A stretch of DNA of 64,000 nt, from contig NC_133778.1 in NCBI RefSeq assembly GCF_003597395.2, forward strand, positions 13,353,053 to 13,417,052, read 5' to 3'. The DNA comes from Chelonoidis abingdonii. Taxonomy: Eukaryota; Chordata; Testudines; Testudinidae. Position 1 is the stretch's first letter, and every line of letters starts with the position of its first letter. This document shows, in pieces, positions 34,080-47,388 of this stretch. The position numbers and the translations under genes were made by a program. Below the pieces are notes generated by a model that searched no databases, had not been told where the DNA came from, and was given only the letters and a program-made list of their open reading frames with translations.

Positions 34080-35260
34080 AGGTCCCGCTATTGCCTAACC
34101 CTGCCTAAGGCAGCACCTTTAACTTGCATCTTCTCCTGGGGCTTTCGTCCTGGCAAGCTGAAGCTGAATCTATAGAGAGAGACGGTATAACTATGATGCT
34201 TCCCAGGGAACCCAGGATTGTGAGTTACCTTGCTACTGCCTACCCTTAGCGTGAGGAAGTCTTGTCTATGCCTACTGTGGGTCAGCTTCCTGGGTCCACC
34301 AGCTTCTGCCAACACGAGCACCACCTTCCAAGCCTCTGCAGGACTCCTTCTCGCCATATAGGTTAGTGACATACCTACCAACCTCCTAGTCATCCCAGGG
34401 TCCTTCTGGAATGCCCAGACCCCTGTTCCACAGGATACTCACAGAACTCTCAGATTCTCTCCTCCGAAAGGAAGAGGACCCACGAGCTTACTGGCTTCAC
34501 CTGAGGATCACTGCTCCACTATAATCACAGCACTTAGATAGATATATTTATAGTGAAAAACAAGAATAAATTTATTGTCAAAGAACAGAGATTCAAGTGC
34601 CAGTAAGAAAGAATATTGGAAACAAATGGTTACACGTAAAAGAAGATCATAGCACACTTTCTAGAGCGTAAACTTAACTCACAAGGCATTCCCTTGTCTC
34701 CTACAGGATAGCTTATCCCAAGTCCTTTTCCAAGTGTTTTCAACCAGGATGCCTGAAACTCTCCTTTCATAAGACAAAGCCCTCTGGCAGCTTGCCTTCC
34801 CAGACTGAAGGATGGAATCTTGTCCCCTCTCTACCTCATTTATGCAGTTACAGAATATGGTCCCTTACACCAGGAGGTCCGCTCTTTAGAGGCTTATCTT
34901 GGAGTCCCTTTGTCTTTGTAAATCCTTCGGTGTGCACCTGGTCCAGACAGCAAACAGATCCTGTCTCCAAGTGTGTTTGTTTTTCATGCTGATTGGGTTG
35001 ACCTGGAGGCTCCTTTCTGTGTAGAGTCGATCATCTTCTGATGACTATTTTTAACTTACGTACTTTAAGAACATAATATTCAGTATACATATATAACTCC
35101 TTACACATTATCTGCACATATATTTTGCAATGATTAGGATGACCAGTGTGACACATGATTTCAGTAGACACCTTACGTGACCCCTTTTAGTGAACCCAGG
35201 GGATCCCTGCAACTCTGTCCCTGTGACCTCCACAAGTAGGCACAAAGAAGTTTATGGGTC
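34080..35260 (-). mobile_element. Candidate LTR or retroelement fragment
   Basis: The block differs in composition from its flanks, and its minus strand carries an AATAAA-like signal (complement of 'tttattgtcaaag' near 34570) in a plausible LTR position. I could not fix both ends or a target duplication, and no gene motif is present. Confidence 0.28.
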
Positions 35261-35419
35261 ACAACAACAAAACAACACAATGTAATGGGCTAACTAGAAC
35301 ATTTCTTATTCTTTGTTATTGAACCTATTTGGGTGATAGAATAGCTACCGAGTAATAGAACAACTAATAAGCCTTCAGACACCAGACTTGGAAAGCTGGT
35401 TTGGGATGAATATAATCTA

Positions 35420-35545
35420 GAAATATTATTATGTATTTGTTCAGTACCAACAAGTCACTTGGCTCAGACCTGCAATAGACAGTCCCTGACTCAGAAAACT
35501 CACAAAACTCACAATCTAAGCAAGACAGACTCAGAGCTGATGGGT
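35420..35545 (-). repeat. MIR-like SINE fragment
   Basis: 'agacagtccctgactcagaa' and 'actcacaatctaagcaagac' match the head of the reversed SINE family also seen at 5.1, 50.5 and 53.0 kb. Confidence 0.42.
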
Positions 35546-35824
35546 CACAGTGCAAAAGCCCAGAGGAGTGAATAATTAGGATGTTTTTAAAATGCATTAT
35601 TCATATTGTTGACTAACTTCATGAGAGTATTGCAGAAGTAGTGAATCTTCAGGAGGGATGTTAATGAAATGTGCGTGGTAGCTTGCTGAACTGGGCAATG
35701 CAAAAATTATATATGAAAGAGGGGAGGACATGGTGAAAGAACGGGGTTTTGAGGTTGTCACAACTGATGGAAGGGATGGGGAGATCAAAGCACTGAGAAC
35801 CTAGTTCAAGAAAACATCCCCATT

Positions 35825-35945
35825 CAGAGCAGCATTTAAGCAGTGTTTCAGTCCCATTGAAGTCAAATGGACTTCAGCAAGTATTTAAAGTTAAACACAT
35901 GTTCAAGTGCTTTCCTGCATAAGAATGGACTTAAGTATGTCATGC
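35825..35945. repeat. Palindromic short repeat with 'cccattgaagtcaa' core
   Basis: 'agcatttaagcagtg' and 'gtcccattgaagtcaaatgg' are followed by 'acttcagcaagtatttaaag', which forms an inverted counterpart. It belongs to the group of palindromic repeats also seen at 43.5, 47.4 and 17.7 kb. Confidence 0.45.
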
Positions 35946-37418
35946 ACTAGCACTTAAAGGCTGGCTCAGAGGTTTAGGACAAGAAGTTTAAATGTGATGT
36001 GGTGGATAGATCTGGACAAGTGGATGTAATTGTAATGGTGAGTGACAGAGATGACCTTTAAGCAACTACCCTTAGCACTGAATGGAGTTGCTGGTTTTAT
36101 GTAAAAAAAAACACACACACACAATAAAAAGTTGCAATTAAGAAAGCCATATATAAAAAGAGAGTATTTTAGAGGAAAAAATATTTTTGAAGAAAATTAG
36201 GGGCTAATTAGTGATGGACAATTTTCTAAGCATTTTAGGATTGCATCATGGGATCCATCCTTCCCCTGTGTACCATGGTATTTACCTTACCCCGATGTAT
36301 ACTGTACTTAAAATGGCGAATAGCTCAAATATTGGGGTAAATTTAATTATTATAAATGTAAATATACAAAAGCACCCCTGTACCATAACATTTTTCATAA
36401 TGACTCCAGTCCTGCATTTGTTAGCATGTAGGTGGTCTGGCAAATGTGAGTGATGCGCTCGGATGACTTGTGATTTGTATTGAAGCAGACAAACTAAGCC
36501 AAGAGAACAAAACTGCTTTCAGTAAAATGGGCTTATATAACAGATTGTTCTTTCCTTGTACAGCTGATAATGCTAATGAGAGGTTTGTTTTGCTTTTTTC
36601 CCTAAGGGAATATTAATTTGATAGAAAGCCAACATCAATTATCTATGGTGTGGATAAAAGAAAGTAAACAGCACGACTCAATATGAAAGCTGAGCATTGT
36701 GGTGCTATGAAAAATGTTTCTATTAGTTCTACAAATCTAACGCTATAGAATCAAACACACTTCGGAACCACAGCAAAATTGTTAGCTAGGACAGAGAAGA
36801 AGAGGGGAGTGCTTAAAATTACTTGCGGACAATTTGCACTGATTAAAAACAATAATTTTCAACCACAAAAAAATCAAACAAGGAAGGTAGATAACTTCAG
36901 TGATAAGTGCTGGAGATAGAATGGTCTGGGTTTTTTGGTGCATGGTGTTATGTTACGTTGTACAATATTTGTTGTGAGATTACCGGTATATGCCATATGA
37001 GTTTTCTGGGGTTCATGTCTAGACTAGATTCTCAAGTAGTTACACTGAGCTTATCAACATTTTTCTCTGTGTTGTTAAAATAAAAAAAAGGTTAGTTGTA
37101 TTGGAAATTGTTCTTGATTTTTTCCCCCGTTACAATATAATATAATTGCACTGTGAAAGAAACAGAAACGTTTTTTTCTGACTTATACAATGCTGTGATG
37201 TGTCTCTCAGTATTTTAAAGGAGCAATAATGATTTTTGTTAATGGCATAATCTGCTGCACTTTTCTATTCTGCATAGATTTAACAAATCTTTTAACTCAG
37301 CAAAAGCATGGGACTGGAGGAAAGTTTAAAACAAATCATCTTCCTCCTAGATCCTAAATACAATATACTTTCTGAATTTAAAATGAAAATGTTTGAATAA
37401 ACTAGAGGAGAGAGTCTC

Positions 37419-37453
<35 letters not shown>
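37419..37453 (+). repeat. (TTTC)n microsatellite
   Basis: About 8 uninterrupted tetranucleotide units. Confidence 0.95.
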
Positions 37454-37454
<1 letters not shown>

Positions 37455-37899
37455 AGGAGAGGGAAGCAAAAGGAAAAAAAAAACCTCCAAAGCAAAGCAT
37501 AGAGAAGGGAGTGATAATAGAGCTTGGAAGGCATCCGCTTAGCAAAGAGGAACAAGAGCAGTGGAATAATTTAATTGCTCATCAGCTAATTATACGGTAT
37601 TATAATGTTAATATGTCTTCATCATGACAATGTAATAGGTATATATTGAAGCATATGAAAAAGAAAGTGTTGATGCAGTAATTATAACTAAGAGCAGAGC
37701 TGTTAAAGTAATTATAACGCTTCATCAGGTAATTAACGTATTGTTCAACTTGAGAAGGGGAACAAAGAGTGAAGAAGTTAAATATTGAAGGACATGCCTT
37801 TGACACTCTAGAGCTGTCTTCAAGCATTTGTTGGAGGAGGTGATACTCTGTATTAATACTGTTATTTCCTTATTTTCTTTTACATATTTTATTGAAGAC

Positions 37900-37912
37900 G
37901 GGGGGGGGGGGG
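37900..37912 (+). repeat. G homopolymer, 13 bases
   Basis: An unbroken run of G. The length may be uncertain in the underlying reads. Confidence 0.9.
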
Positions 37913-40900
37913 AGTTGTCAGCAATCACACTGTAAAATAGGCCGACAATCTACATTTCTGTTAATTTAAATCATTAATCCTTAACAGTCTTGCAGCTTCC
38001 ACTTCCAGTGAAGGCAATACATTCACAGACAGGTGATGGTATTAAAGGACCTACGATGCCATTGCAAATTAGCCCAAAAGGAAAGATAATTGTTCAGTTT
38101 GGTCAAATTTAACTCCCAGGAAAGGGATTCAAACACAATTACAGGCCAAAACACCATTTCTAAGAACTGCATTTCTCCTTCTGTGCAGCATCCACTTCAG
38201 ATGTTTCCTCAGGGTTGGCTGGATTTTCTGGTAGAGGTGGATCATACACAAACCCTGTCTTATCCATCATGTGCCCATCGATATGGTAACTAGCACTATA
38301 AGATTACTGATTTGCTATCTATCATGCACCCACACACAATAGGTGATACAACACATAATAATTTCCAGCAACTAGGTAAAAAACACTTCACTGAACTGCT
38401 GTGGTGCTGCATAATGACCAAACAGTTACCCCTTACTGATGTCCCTTGCAGATTATATCAGAAGAAAGTGATGCCATCCCATCCTGGGTAGTCTAGCAGA
38501 ATTCCTCCAGACTCAAGATATGTCTTGTGGCTGTATGAGAGCATTGCTAAGCCAAGTAATCTGCTGTTCATATCCTAGTACCTAAGCGTCTCAAAGTAAC
38601 CTCCAAACTAAGAGTGGAAACTCTCTGATTCTAGCTTGGGCGCTATATCTGCCAGATCTGTATTTTCAATAGGGAAGGATGGGAGTAGAAATTGCTGCTG
38701 GAGAGAAAGTAGATCTTACTCCCCTCTTGGTTGTCAGCCGTTTATACACCATAGAGGCCAATCCAAGAGTTGGTACTTTTGCAGCTCTCCAGACCCCAGG
38801 TGCTTTATAGCACATGAAACTGCTGTCCAATCCATTGGCAAAGTGGGAAGATCTGCTCAGCCTGCTAGGCTTGGGGACAACAGGTATACACAGTTCTGGA
38901 ACTATCATCTAGGTCCTGGCAAGTGAGATCCCTGTGGATAGCCAGTGACCGCATTATTTTTAATTAACTTCTGCTATCCCTTTTCTTATTTGATAATGGT
39001 AGATAATTACAGCAAGAGCCATTATTTCTTAGGAGCTGTGCTGCTGAAAATCCAGCAACCTCAGATTGATTATCATTATCATCAGTAACTTCCCTGGTGA
39101 GACTGGGGCAAAGATGGGCTTGGTCATTTCACTCAGCAGTATACTGTATTACAGCTCAGTTAAGAATCGATTTATAAAGTTACACAACTGTGTGTTGAGA
39201 ATGCTTTTGAAGGCTTAAAATGCATAGCGTGCTAGTGTCCTATATGAACGACTGGAGGTGTCTGGAAAAAAAAGTGTTCTTTGTGAGGGCCTCAGGGTTC
39301 TAGAACGAGCTCTCATTCTTGTTCCAAAATAGCCTGGATTTAATGACCATCCAGACATGCACAAAAGCCATCTATTTGATAGGGTGTTTGGAGAGGGTTG
39401 AGAGTATATTTCCGGAAGCTCAGCCAACAGAAGGCGAAGAGTTGACTCAGTCAATCACGTTGAAGATTGGGGAGAGGTTGTCATGGGGAGAAGATTTCTG
39501 ATAGTAGATGGATCTTTAATCTAGCAGAAAAGACCAATGACTGGAAGCTGAAGCAATGAGTGATGGGAGCCTTGTGTGGGAAGGACCTTTGCGGCTGAGT
39601 TGACCTGAATGTACTATATTTTACTGTTATTAGATTGTTAATTTAAGGAAGTATAAGGCTGCCCACAGTCATAACATAAGCATTGTTTTTATTATTAAAA
39701 TTTATATAAATGCAATCTGTATATTACCTTTAAAAATCAAAAGAAACTAAAATGGTTTAATTTCATTTATTTTTTTGGTGATTTTTATTTTTATTTTTGA
39801 TGACAATTTAAAAATAATGCATTTCACATTGGTGGAAGAAAAAACACTTTGTCTAAAACCAAAAAAAAGCAAGAGAGAATTCTCTTCCACCCCCCAAAAT
39901 GAAATGAAAAATCTTAAAATTTGTCATCAAAAATGAAAAAAAAAATTACTGAAGTGGGAAATATTTTTTTTTAATTTCTTGATGAAGTATGCTTATTTTT
40001 TAGTGGAAAACAGGAGGTACAGGTGTAAAAAGGGAAGAGAGTGGGATTTCCCTCACCAAACTAAATACAAATGAACTTGAAAATCCATTTTTCATAAAAC
40101 AATAACTCCTAAAAATAACAACTACAAAAGTAACCAACCAACCAAAAAAGCCAACACCTTTCCACAGGGGGAAGTCACACAACTCTATAAATCACATTTA
40201 TAAAAGCACATAAGTAAAGACTATTCAACTGGTCGTACATTTTCTAAGTACCACAGGAAAAAAAAATTAATATAGAACAATGTATTCACTTAAGGGCTGA
40301 TTTTCTGCTTATCACAATTGAGCTCATAAATACATAGTAGGGTGATGTATTGTAATATATATACTAATTAAATGTGGCCTAGATTTTCATCAAAGCATCG
40401 TAGAAAATATGAATGCCCATTCCCATGAAAAATGAATGGAAATCAGGCACATTCATCCACAGGTGGCTTTGAAAATCCCAGTCTTAAAACCATAGTGAAA
40501 TATATTTAATACTACAGACTCCAGGAGAAACACATAAAAGAGATACACCTGTTGCATCAAAATGATTTTAATTTAGGAGGTTCTTATGGAAGAAGTAACT
40601 ACTATTTTCTGGAATATATTTTGGGTTGGTAGGCAGAAAGCACATTCATTTTAATAGGTCCTTTCTGTATTGTATTGAAGAATTTGGGAGTTATTTTATA
40701 ATAAGCATATTTCTTTATATGGTACATTATTTGTATAAAAGGACTTCAATGTATTTCTGTGAATGCTTTGGTGCAGGACATAGAAAATGTATTATTTTAA
40801 CAGACCTTTTAATCTAAGCTCTGATATATCATAATAAGCAGCACTTTAGAAAAGTGTTCCTTAAAAGTAAAGGAGAGAGAACCATAGGAAAGGTTAGGGC

Positions 40901-41439
40901 AATAACTTTCAGTAATAACAACCAACCAAATGATATCATCCCTTATGCAGAGCATCCCCATGCTGATATGGATTTTCTGATGCTGTCCTCTGCTGAATTC
41001 TGACAGAGTTGGGAGAATAGCTCCAATCATTTTCCTGTGACTAACCACCATGAGGTTTCAGATTTTCCAGATGGGGATATAGACCTGGATCCAAACTTGG
41101 TCCCATCTGGAGCTCTAACAATTTACACTAGCTGAGGATCTACTCTTAATTTTCAAGGGTACAGGCTCCACAATTTTGAGCAGGAAATGAAAAAAATGAA
41201 GTCGAGATGAAGAGTAACTGGTTCAGATAATTTAAGAAGCCCAATCCCTCCATCTTGAACTTTATCTCAAAGCTTGAATCGACTCTTTCTTGAGGTTTAA
41301 AAATATTCATTTCTTCACCACTCTACATTTCTGGTTTGAGACCAGTGTTAGAAGTAGAAATGTTGAAATAATAGCTTCAGTCTATTCTAAAAAATTTAAT
41401 TGTAACCAGAAGTATAACATAGTTAATATTAAACTAAAG

Positions 41440-42788
41440 GGCGGAAGAAGAAATAGGTAAAGAATAGGATAAAGAATATTTGGATATGTTAGATGTATTC
41501 ATGGCCTCACAAATCCACCATAAGGTACTTAAGGCACCAGCTGAAGTGGTCTAGTAAGCATTAGCGATTATCTTTGAGAACACGTAGAAGACAGGTGACT
41601 GGACAAGATTCAAACATAGTACCAATCTTTAAAAAGGGGAACAAAGGAGACCTAAGGAATTATAGTCAGTCTAACTTCAACTAACTCTGGAAAGATCCTG
41701 GAACAAATTATTAAACAATCTATTTGTAAGCACCTAAAGGGTAATAGCCAACGTGAACTTTTCCAGAACAAATCACGCCAAACCAACCTTCTTTCCTTGT
41801 TTGACGGGGCTACTGACCTAGTGGATGGGGTGAAGCAGCAGACATGATTCATCTGGATTTTAATAGAGTTTTTGCTACAGTCCCACAGGATATTCTCATA
41901 AACAAATTAAGGAAATGTGGTCTGGCTGAAATTACTATAAAGTGGGTGCATGACTGATTGTAAGACCATACTCAGAAAGAAGTTATGGTTCACTGTAAAA
42001 CTGGGAAAACATATCTAGTGGGATCCTGGGTCTGGTGCTATTGAATACTTTTAATTAATGAATTGGACAATGGAGTATTGAGTACACTTTGCGGATAACA
42101 CCAAGCTGTAAGGAAGGAGTTGCAAGCACTTTGGAGGACAAGATTAGAATTCAAAATGACTTTGATAAATTGGAGAATTGATCTGAAATCCACACGATGA
42201 AATTCAGTAAAGGCAAGTGCCAAATTCCACACTTAGGAAAGAAAAATCAAGTGCACAATTACAAAATGGGGAATAACTGGCTAAGTGGTAGTGCGGCTGA
42301 AAAAGGACCTGGGGGTGATAGTGGATTGCAAATTGAATGTGAACCAACAACGTGATGTGGTTGCAAGAAAAGCTAATATAATTCAGGAAAGATTTTAAAA
42401 TCTTGTGTTTAGTCTTGGCCAAAGAAGACTGGTGGGAAGAAGGCCTGATAAGTCTTCAAGTATGTAAAGGGCTGTTTTACAGAGTCATCAGTTCTTCTTC
42501 ATGTCCACTGAAGGTAGGACAAGAAATAATCATCTTAATCTGCAGCACAGGAGATTTAGGTTAGATATGAGGAAGACCTTTCTAACAAGGAAGATAGTTA
42601 AGAATTGAAATAGGCTTCCCAGGGAGGTTAGAGAATCCCCATCACTGGAGTTTTGTTACGAACAGGTTGGACAAACACCTGCTCAGGAGGGTCTGGGTAC
42701 ACTTGGTCTTGCCTCAGCATGGGGTGATGGACTATATAATCTCTCAAGTTTCTTCCAACCACACATTTCTGAGTCGATGGTTCTAAGT
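41440..42788 (+). mobile_element. CR1 LINE, 5'-truncated, degraded
   Basis: Plus-strand CR1 copy beginning before the RT domain. 'accaatctttaaaaagggga' followed by 'ggagacctaaggaattatag' encodes the PIFKKGN..D..NYR motif. 'aaatcacgccaaaccaacct' belongs to the following motif. The C-terminal region is near 42230-42400, and a typical 3' UTR (gatatgaggaagacctttc, 'gatggactatataatctctcaagtttcttccaacc') closes it. Many frameshifts and stops mean no long frame survives. This subfamily has a different 3' end from the copy at 20.75 kb. Confidence 0.8.
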
Positions 42789-43470
42789 ATTTCCATAGTG
42801 GATCAGACCTGTGGTCCATCTGTCCAGTATCCTGTCTCCAATAGAGGCCAGAACCAGCTGCTCTAGAGGAAGGTGGTAGAAATCCCGTGACAGACAATTA
42901 TGGGATAACTTGCCTCCAAGGAAAGGTTCCTTCTAGCCCCCGATATTTAGATTACCTTATGCCCCAAAGCTTGAAAGTTTATGTCCCTTCCAAACATCTT
43001 AATTCAACGAGTTTCACAGGATAATTGTGCATTCGATTAAAAAAGAGCATTTCCTTTGATCAGTTTTGAATTCACTAACTTTCAATTTCATTAAATGTCC
43101 CTTTTTTCTTATATTTTGAGACAGGGTATCTAGAACATTGCAATCTACTTTCTCTGTACCCTTTATTATTTCATATAATTTTATCATATCCACTCTAATT
43201 TGTGTCTTCCTTAAGTCAAACAGGACCATTTTTTGCATTCTCTCTTCTGATGAGTGTATTTGCATGCCCTTTTGAGATGGAGTGACCAGAACTGACAGCG
43301 TATTCCTGATTAGGGCATACCACTGACTTCCATAATGGTGTTTTAATATATTCTGTATTATTCTCTAGCCACTCCTTATGCCACCTATCATTTTGTTTGC
43401 TTTTCTGACTGCTGCTGCACATTGAGGCCTTTATCAAGCTGTCCTCAGTGATACCCAGGAGTAGAATTTT
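42789..43470 (-). mobile_element. CR1 LINE 3' part, minus strand
   Basis: It starts with a reversed CR1 tail ('ccatagtggatcagacctgtgg') immediately after the tail of the plus-strand copy, then contains the C-terminal part of ORF2. The minus strand encodes VDMIKLYEIIKGTEKVDCNV and 'KGHLMKLKVSEFKTDQRK', homologous to the C-terminal region at 22243-22674. The frame is broken near 43216-43265. Confidence 0.8.
43014..43265 (-). pseudogene. CR1 ORF2 C-terminal remnant
   Basis: An 83-codon open piece of CR1 ORF2 (MVLFDLRKTQIRVDMIKLYE at its start). It corresponds to the segment 'LFSLEKRRLKRDMIEVYK' in the better copy at 22.4 kb. It is truncated on both sides and non-functional. Confidence 0.78.
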
Positions 43471-43479
43471 CAAAGGGGC

Positions 43480-43815
43480 CTTTTAAGAGCCTAAATCCCA
43501 TTTTTAAAAGTGACTTTAAGCACTTAGGGGCCAATTTTTAAAGGTATTTAGGCATATAACTCCCATTGAACTCAGTAGCATTTTGGCACTTAAATATGCA
43601 GATAGGCACCTAGTGTGATTTTCAAAAGCCTAAAAGTTAGGCACATACATTCTTTGTCCAATCCCACTAAGCGCTGATCTGCCTGTTTAGACACCTAAAT
43701 ACCTTTTAAAATCTGCCCCTTATAAGCCTAATTCTCAATGAAGGTCAATGGGACTTAGGCGCCTATGTGCCCACGTCACTTTTGCAAATGGGACTTAAGT
43801 ACTTCTAAAAAATTT
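43480..43815. repeat. Palindromic repeat array ('ttaggcacctaa' family)
   Basis: Several inverted and direct copies of strings such as 'cacttaggggccaattttta', 'taggcacctagtg' and 'aaaagcctaaaagttaggca' lie here, with the core 'aactcccattgaactcagta' and its inverse 'caatgggacttaggcgcc'. The unit folds on itself. Related pieces are at about 5240-5330 and 49668-49800. It is non-coding and probably a MITE. Confidence 0.5.
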
Positions 43816-44987
43816 ACCCCAGCTCATTTTCCAGTATGATTACAGTTAATTTGGAACTCAGTAAGACACAAGAGTAGTTCAAGAGCTTTTTTTTTTAGTT
43901 TAATTTAATTTTTTTTAAAGCCTTGCAAACTTTTGAGAGTTTATCCAAATTGATCCTCCAAACCTTTGGATAGCTATAATACTGTGTTTACACAGAGCTT
44001 TCCCTGTAGGCAGTGCTGATCAGAATGTTTTCTCCACTGCCACCTCATTCTGGCTATTTTTCCTCCTGATTGATCCTTATATGGAGTTTAAGAGCTCACC
44101 CATGGAGCTTTCATGTTGAAGCAGAAAAACAAACAAATCAGTGGGCCTGATGTCTCTCTGTGAAATAACTTTCATTCTGCTACTGATGCCAAAGTCAGGC
44201 CGAGATGACACCTTACTAAATTAAAAAAAAAAAAAAAGCAATTAGAGAGGCCCTCTTGGAAAATGTCACTCAGCACAGCCATAACCTAATATTTGTGTTT
44301 CCCTCCTCCCCACCACACCACTTTTTAATTTCTTTTCTTTTCTTATGAGCCATCCATAAGAATTGCCTTAGAGTGAACAAAACAGAGTTATTGACTGTCT
44401 GCTCTCGAGCTGTCACAAAGCAGTAAACAGACCCAAAAGACAAATGTAAGGAGGTACAGTTGGGGGAAAATTCATAATTAACAATGCAGTGGAATGAAGT
44501 GCTTTCATAGGGAAAGGGCTAGAAATGAAGGGGGAAAGAGAAATTAGCCAGACATCTGTCAAGGCTTTAGCAAATATATATTGAATATATTTTTGCAGTT
44601 ATGCTTATGACATGTATATTGCTAATGGGGAGCAGGTGTGCTATGTGCAAGCCCAGCCGGTGGCTGCTGATGAATGAGTTCTCAGGCTGTTTCCATTGAC
44701 TGCAAGTGAAGTGAGTAAGTTTAGACGTCAGAGTTGCAAGAGTCATAGAGTTGCATTTCCTTGCAAGGACGCCTCATGAGGAACTGCAGTGATGACAAAT
44801 GCATGTGCACAGTGGGAAAATCTCATACTGTCATGTATAGGGTACTCCTTGCAAAGAGGGATTGACCGTTTATACGGATGACAAAAGTATCCAGAGTTGT
44901 TAGTAGATAATGCTACAAAATGAAAGTGTTTGCAAGGGATATAAACCTCATGCTTCTGGACTAAGCTCTAACTGTTAGAGTATGGAA
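43816..44987. other. AT-rich single-copy DNA, no gene seen
   Basis: Contains an A homopolymer (about 44222-44236) and no recognised coding region. Confidence 0.45.
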
Positions 44988-45092
44988 TGTAAGGTGACCA
45001 GATAGCAAGTGTGAGAAATCAGGACCCTTTTTTGCAGGAGTGGGGGGAATTGCATGTATGAGAGAAAGCCCCTACTATCGGGACATCTGATT
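44988..45092. mobile_element. Short MITE, 'aggtgacca' termini
   Basis: The left end reads TAAGGTGACCAGATAGCAAG and the right end 'gggacatctgattac' is a decayed inverse. It is clearly the same family as the better copy at 60755-60880. The flanking TA suggests a TA target site. Confidence 0.5.
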
Positions 45093-45097
45093 ACTGT

Positions 45098-45262
45098 ATT
45101 AGGATGAGACCTTCGTTGGGAGGGCAGATTGTCCCAGCCTGCCTATCATGAGGTTTTTATATTCCTTCCTCTAAAGCACCTGTTACTGGCCACTGCTAGA
45201 AACATGAGGCTGGACTAGATGAAGAATGGACGTGATCCATTATGGCAGTTCCTATGTTCCTA
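45098..45262 (+). mobile_element. CR1 LINE 3' end
   Basis: 'aggatgagaccttcgttggg' through 'ccattatggcagttcctatg' matches the 3' UTR copy at 4140-4306 almost throughout. It has no coding sequence. Confidence 0.72.
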
Positions 45263-47388
45263 AGAATATCCCTAGGGACCGAACTCAGGAAATGATTTTG
45301 TATTGACATTAAGAGGCCCTCATGTCATCCCTAAGCTCTGGAAGAGGAGGAACCACAATGTAAATTTAAGTACAATGGAAGCTGAAAACCCTGTCCTAAT
45401 ATCTATGTAGATCATTCCAAATAAGTGAGCCTGAGACGATAATAGAAGAAAAACTGCCCAGATAGTATTCAATGAGTTACAGCCATTGTATGACAGCTAA
45501 TAATTGCACTGATTTTTTTACAAGATTCATGCATTGCCCAATAACATGAATATATTCTACTGCGATCAGGGGGAATCACTCATTTCCGTATTGCATGCTA
45601 ACTTTTCATCTGATTAGTAGTAAGCCTGAGGCAAGGTGAGTGCAAAATTAGCCTGATGCATTAATTTATCATTTTTACCCTGTTTTAGAAGTTTAAAATA
45701 TTATGTTTTTTCCCATTTACTACACTTTACTGTAATACAATAAACAAATTGATCTACAGTGTTGCAGGCAAAAGTTATCCTAAATGCTTATAACTCAGGG
45801 CTATTGCACAGCTACTGAAACAGTAGTTGACACTCCAAGGGCAATAACACTAAGAATGATATTTAACTGCAGAATTAATACTGTTATTCCATCAGCACTG
45901 TCGCACGAGAACCCTAATTTCAATCATGGAAGACATGTCTAAATCCCTTAGACTGCTTTGAAAATCTCACCCTAGCTGTGCTGCCTTCTGGGGCCTAACT
46001 CTGCATTCCATACTTGGGCTGCAATCCTGCCAGGCCCGCCGCATGGGCGCAACTCTGTGCTGCATTGCACCCCTTTGACTTTACTGGATGGAGGGGTCTG
46101 CCGGCGTGTTGCTACTTGCAGGACTGAGGCCCTGGTGAGGAGTTCGGGATCAAGCTTATGATGTTTAAGAACTAGACAGATTCATTTTAGAAACTACTCC
46201 AGAATATTGAGCAGCAGGTGGATTTTATTCTATAAAATTACATGCACATTTTAAAACTCAAGTAGAAAGATATGGTTAGAAGAATTTTCATATCGATTTG
46301 ATAGTGAATGGGATTCGCTGGGCTAGGTGACAGAGCTGAGACAATCTCATCTAGAGGCTGTAGAAGAAACATGTCTTATTTAGATTCAGTGCTGCAGAGT
46401 CAGTATATCCTGGAGTAGTTAAAAATCACAACTATTAGCATTCAGAGGGTCTCTCTGGATGAGTATGCCAGTTTCCTCCAGTATATAATGCAGTACGTGA
46501 GAGGCTGAGGAAATAATGCTAAAATTACTTTGAAAATAACATCAAGTGATATCTTATAACATGAGGGCACCGCTAGAGCACTTCTCTGGTTATCAGACTC
46601 TGGCCAAATACTGCCCGCCATTATACCCACAATCCCGTTAACATTGGGAGTCTTTCTTTGTGTATTTTTGAGACGAGGGAAAAACTACTTCACTGAGGGG
46701 TTCTCTCACCCTGTGGCAAATCCAGAGGCCTGCTGAGCACCTGCAGCGGTTTGGTTTCAGAGAGACTAGCAGGTGCACCAGATTTGTGCCATTAATAATG
46801 CATGAACCTGTTTTAGAACAAGAGTCAGTTGAATCCCTTTTAATTGGCAGCTTTCACAGCTAAAATGATCAAAAGCACCAATGCCACTTCAGTTGCTAAG
46901 TGACATCAGATATTTCATAAGACGAAGGCTTCTAAGTCACTTTGCTGCTTTTACCCTGTGTTTTTACTTTGGGGGGAAACAAACAAGGGGCACATTAAAA
47001 CTTGGGTGGGTTTACTAGTAAATGTATTGATTCATGACTGAATCCATCTAGTTGGGAGTGAGGAAGTGGCTGTCCTAGTTCAACAAGTGATAGGAATCAA
47101 AACACTGAAATTAGGAGTTTGAAAGGTTGCAGATCCTTACGTGGATTTTTGATGTGTTGATTTGCCGTGATTTTTTTCTGGCTGGCAGTCTTTTATGATA
47201 TTTACATCCTAAGTCCGTGTTTTGGGAAGGCAATATTTCCCCTAAGTTTAGATGGCTGAAAAATAGTTTAAGCGGAGTCTTTCTCTGATTTTCAAGAGCT
47301 TGACAATAGCTTTCTCCAGTATGCCACCATTACAACTGTTCCAAAATGAAGATATTACTATTCCCTCCCACACTTTAAAAATGGACCA
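45263..47388. other. Single-copy DNA, no gene seen
   Basis: No coding frame or recognised repeat, apart from a weak short-repeat look near 45960-46130. Confidence 0.42.

Larger units (their letters stand above)
35946..41439. other. AT-rich single-copy DNA, no gene seen
   Basis: This is the longest stretch without a recognised element. It holds a TTTC microsatellite, a G homopolymer and A/T-rich runs (39.75-39.98 kb). Open frames are short and unconvincing. A real exon of an unfamiliar gene cannot be excluded by eye. Confidence 0.4.

Noticed and set aside
34080..35260. A full LTR call
   Set aside because: I could not find both ends or a target duplication, so it is kept only as a low-confidence candidate.
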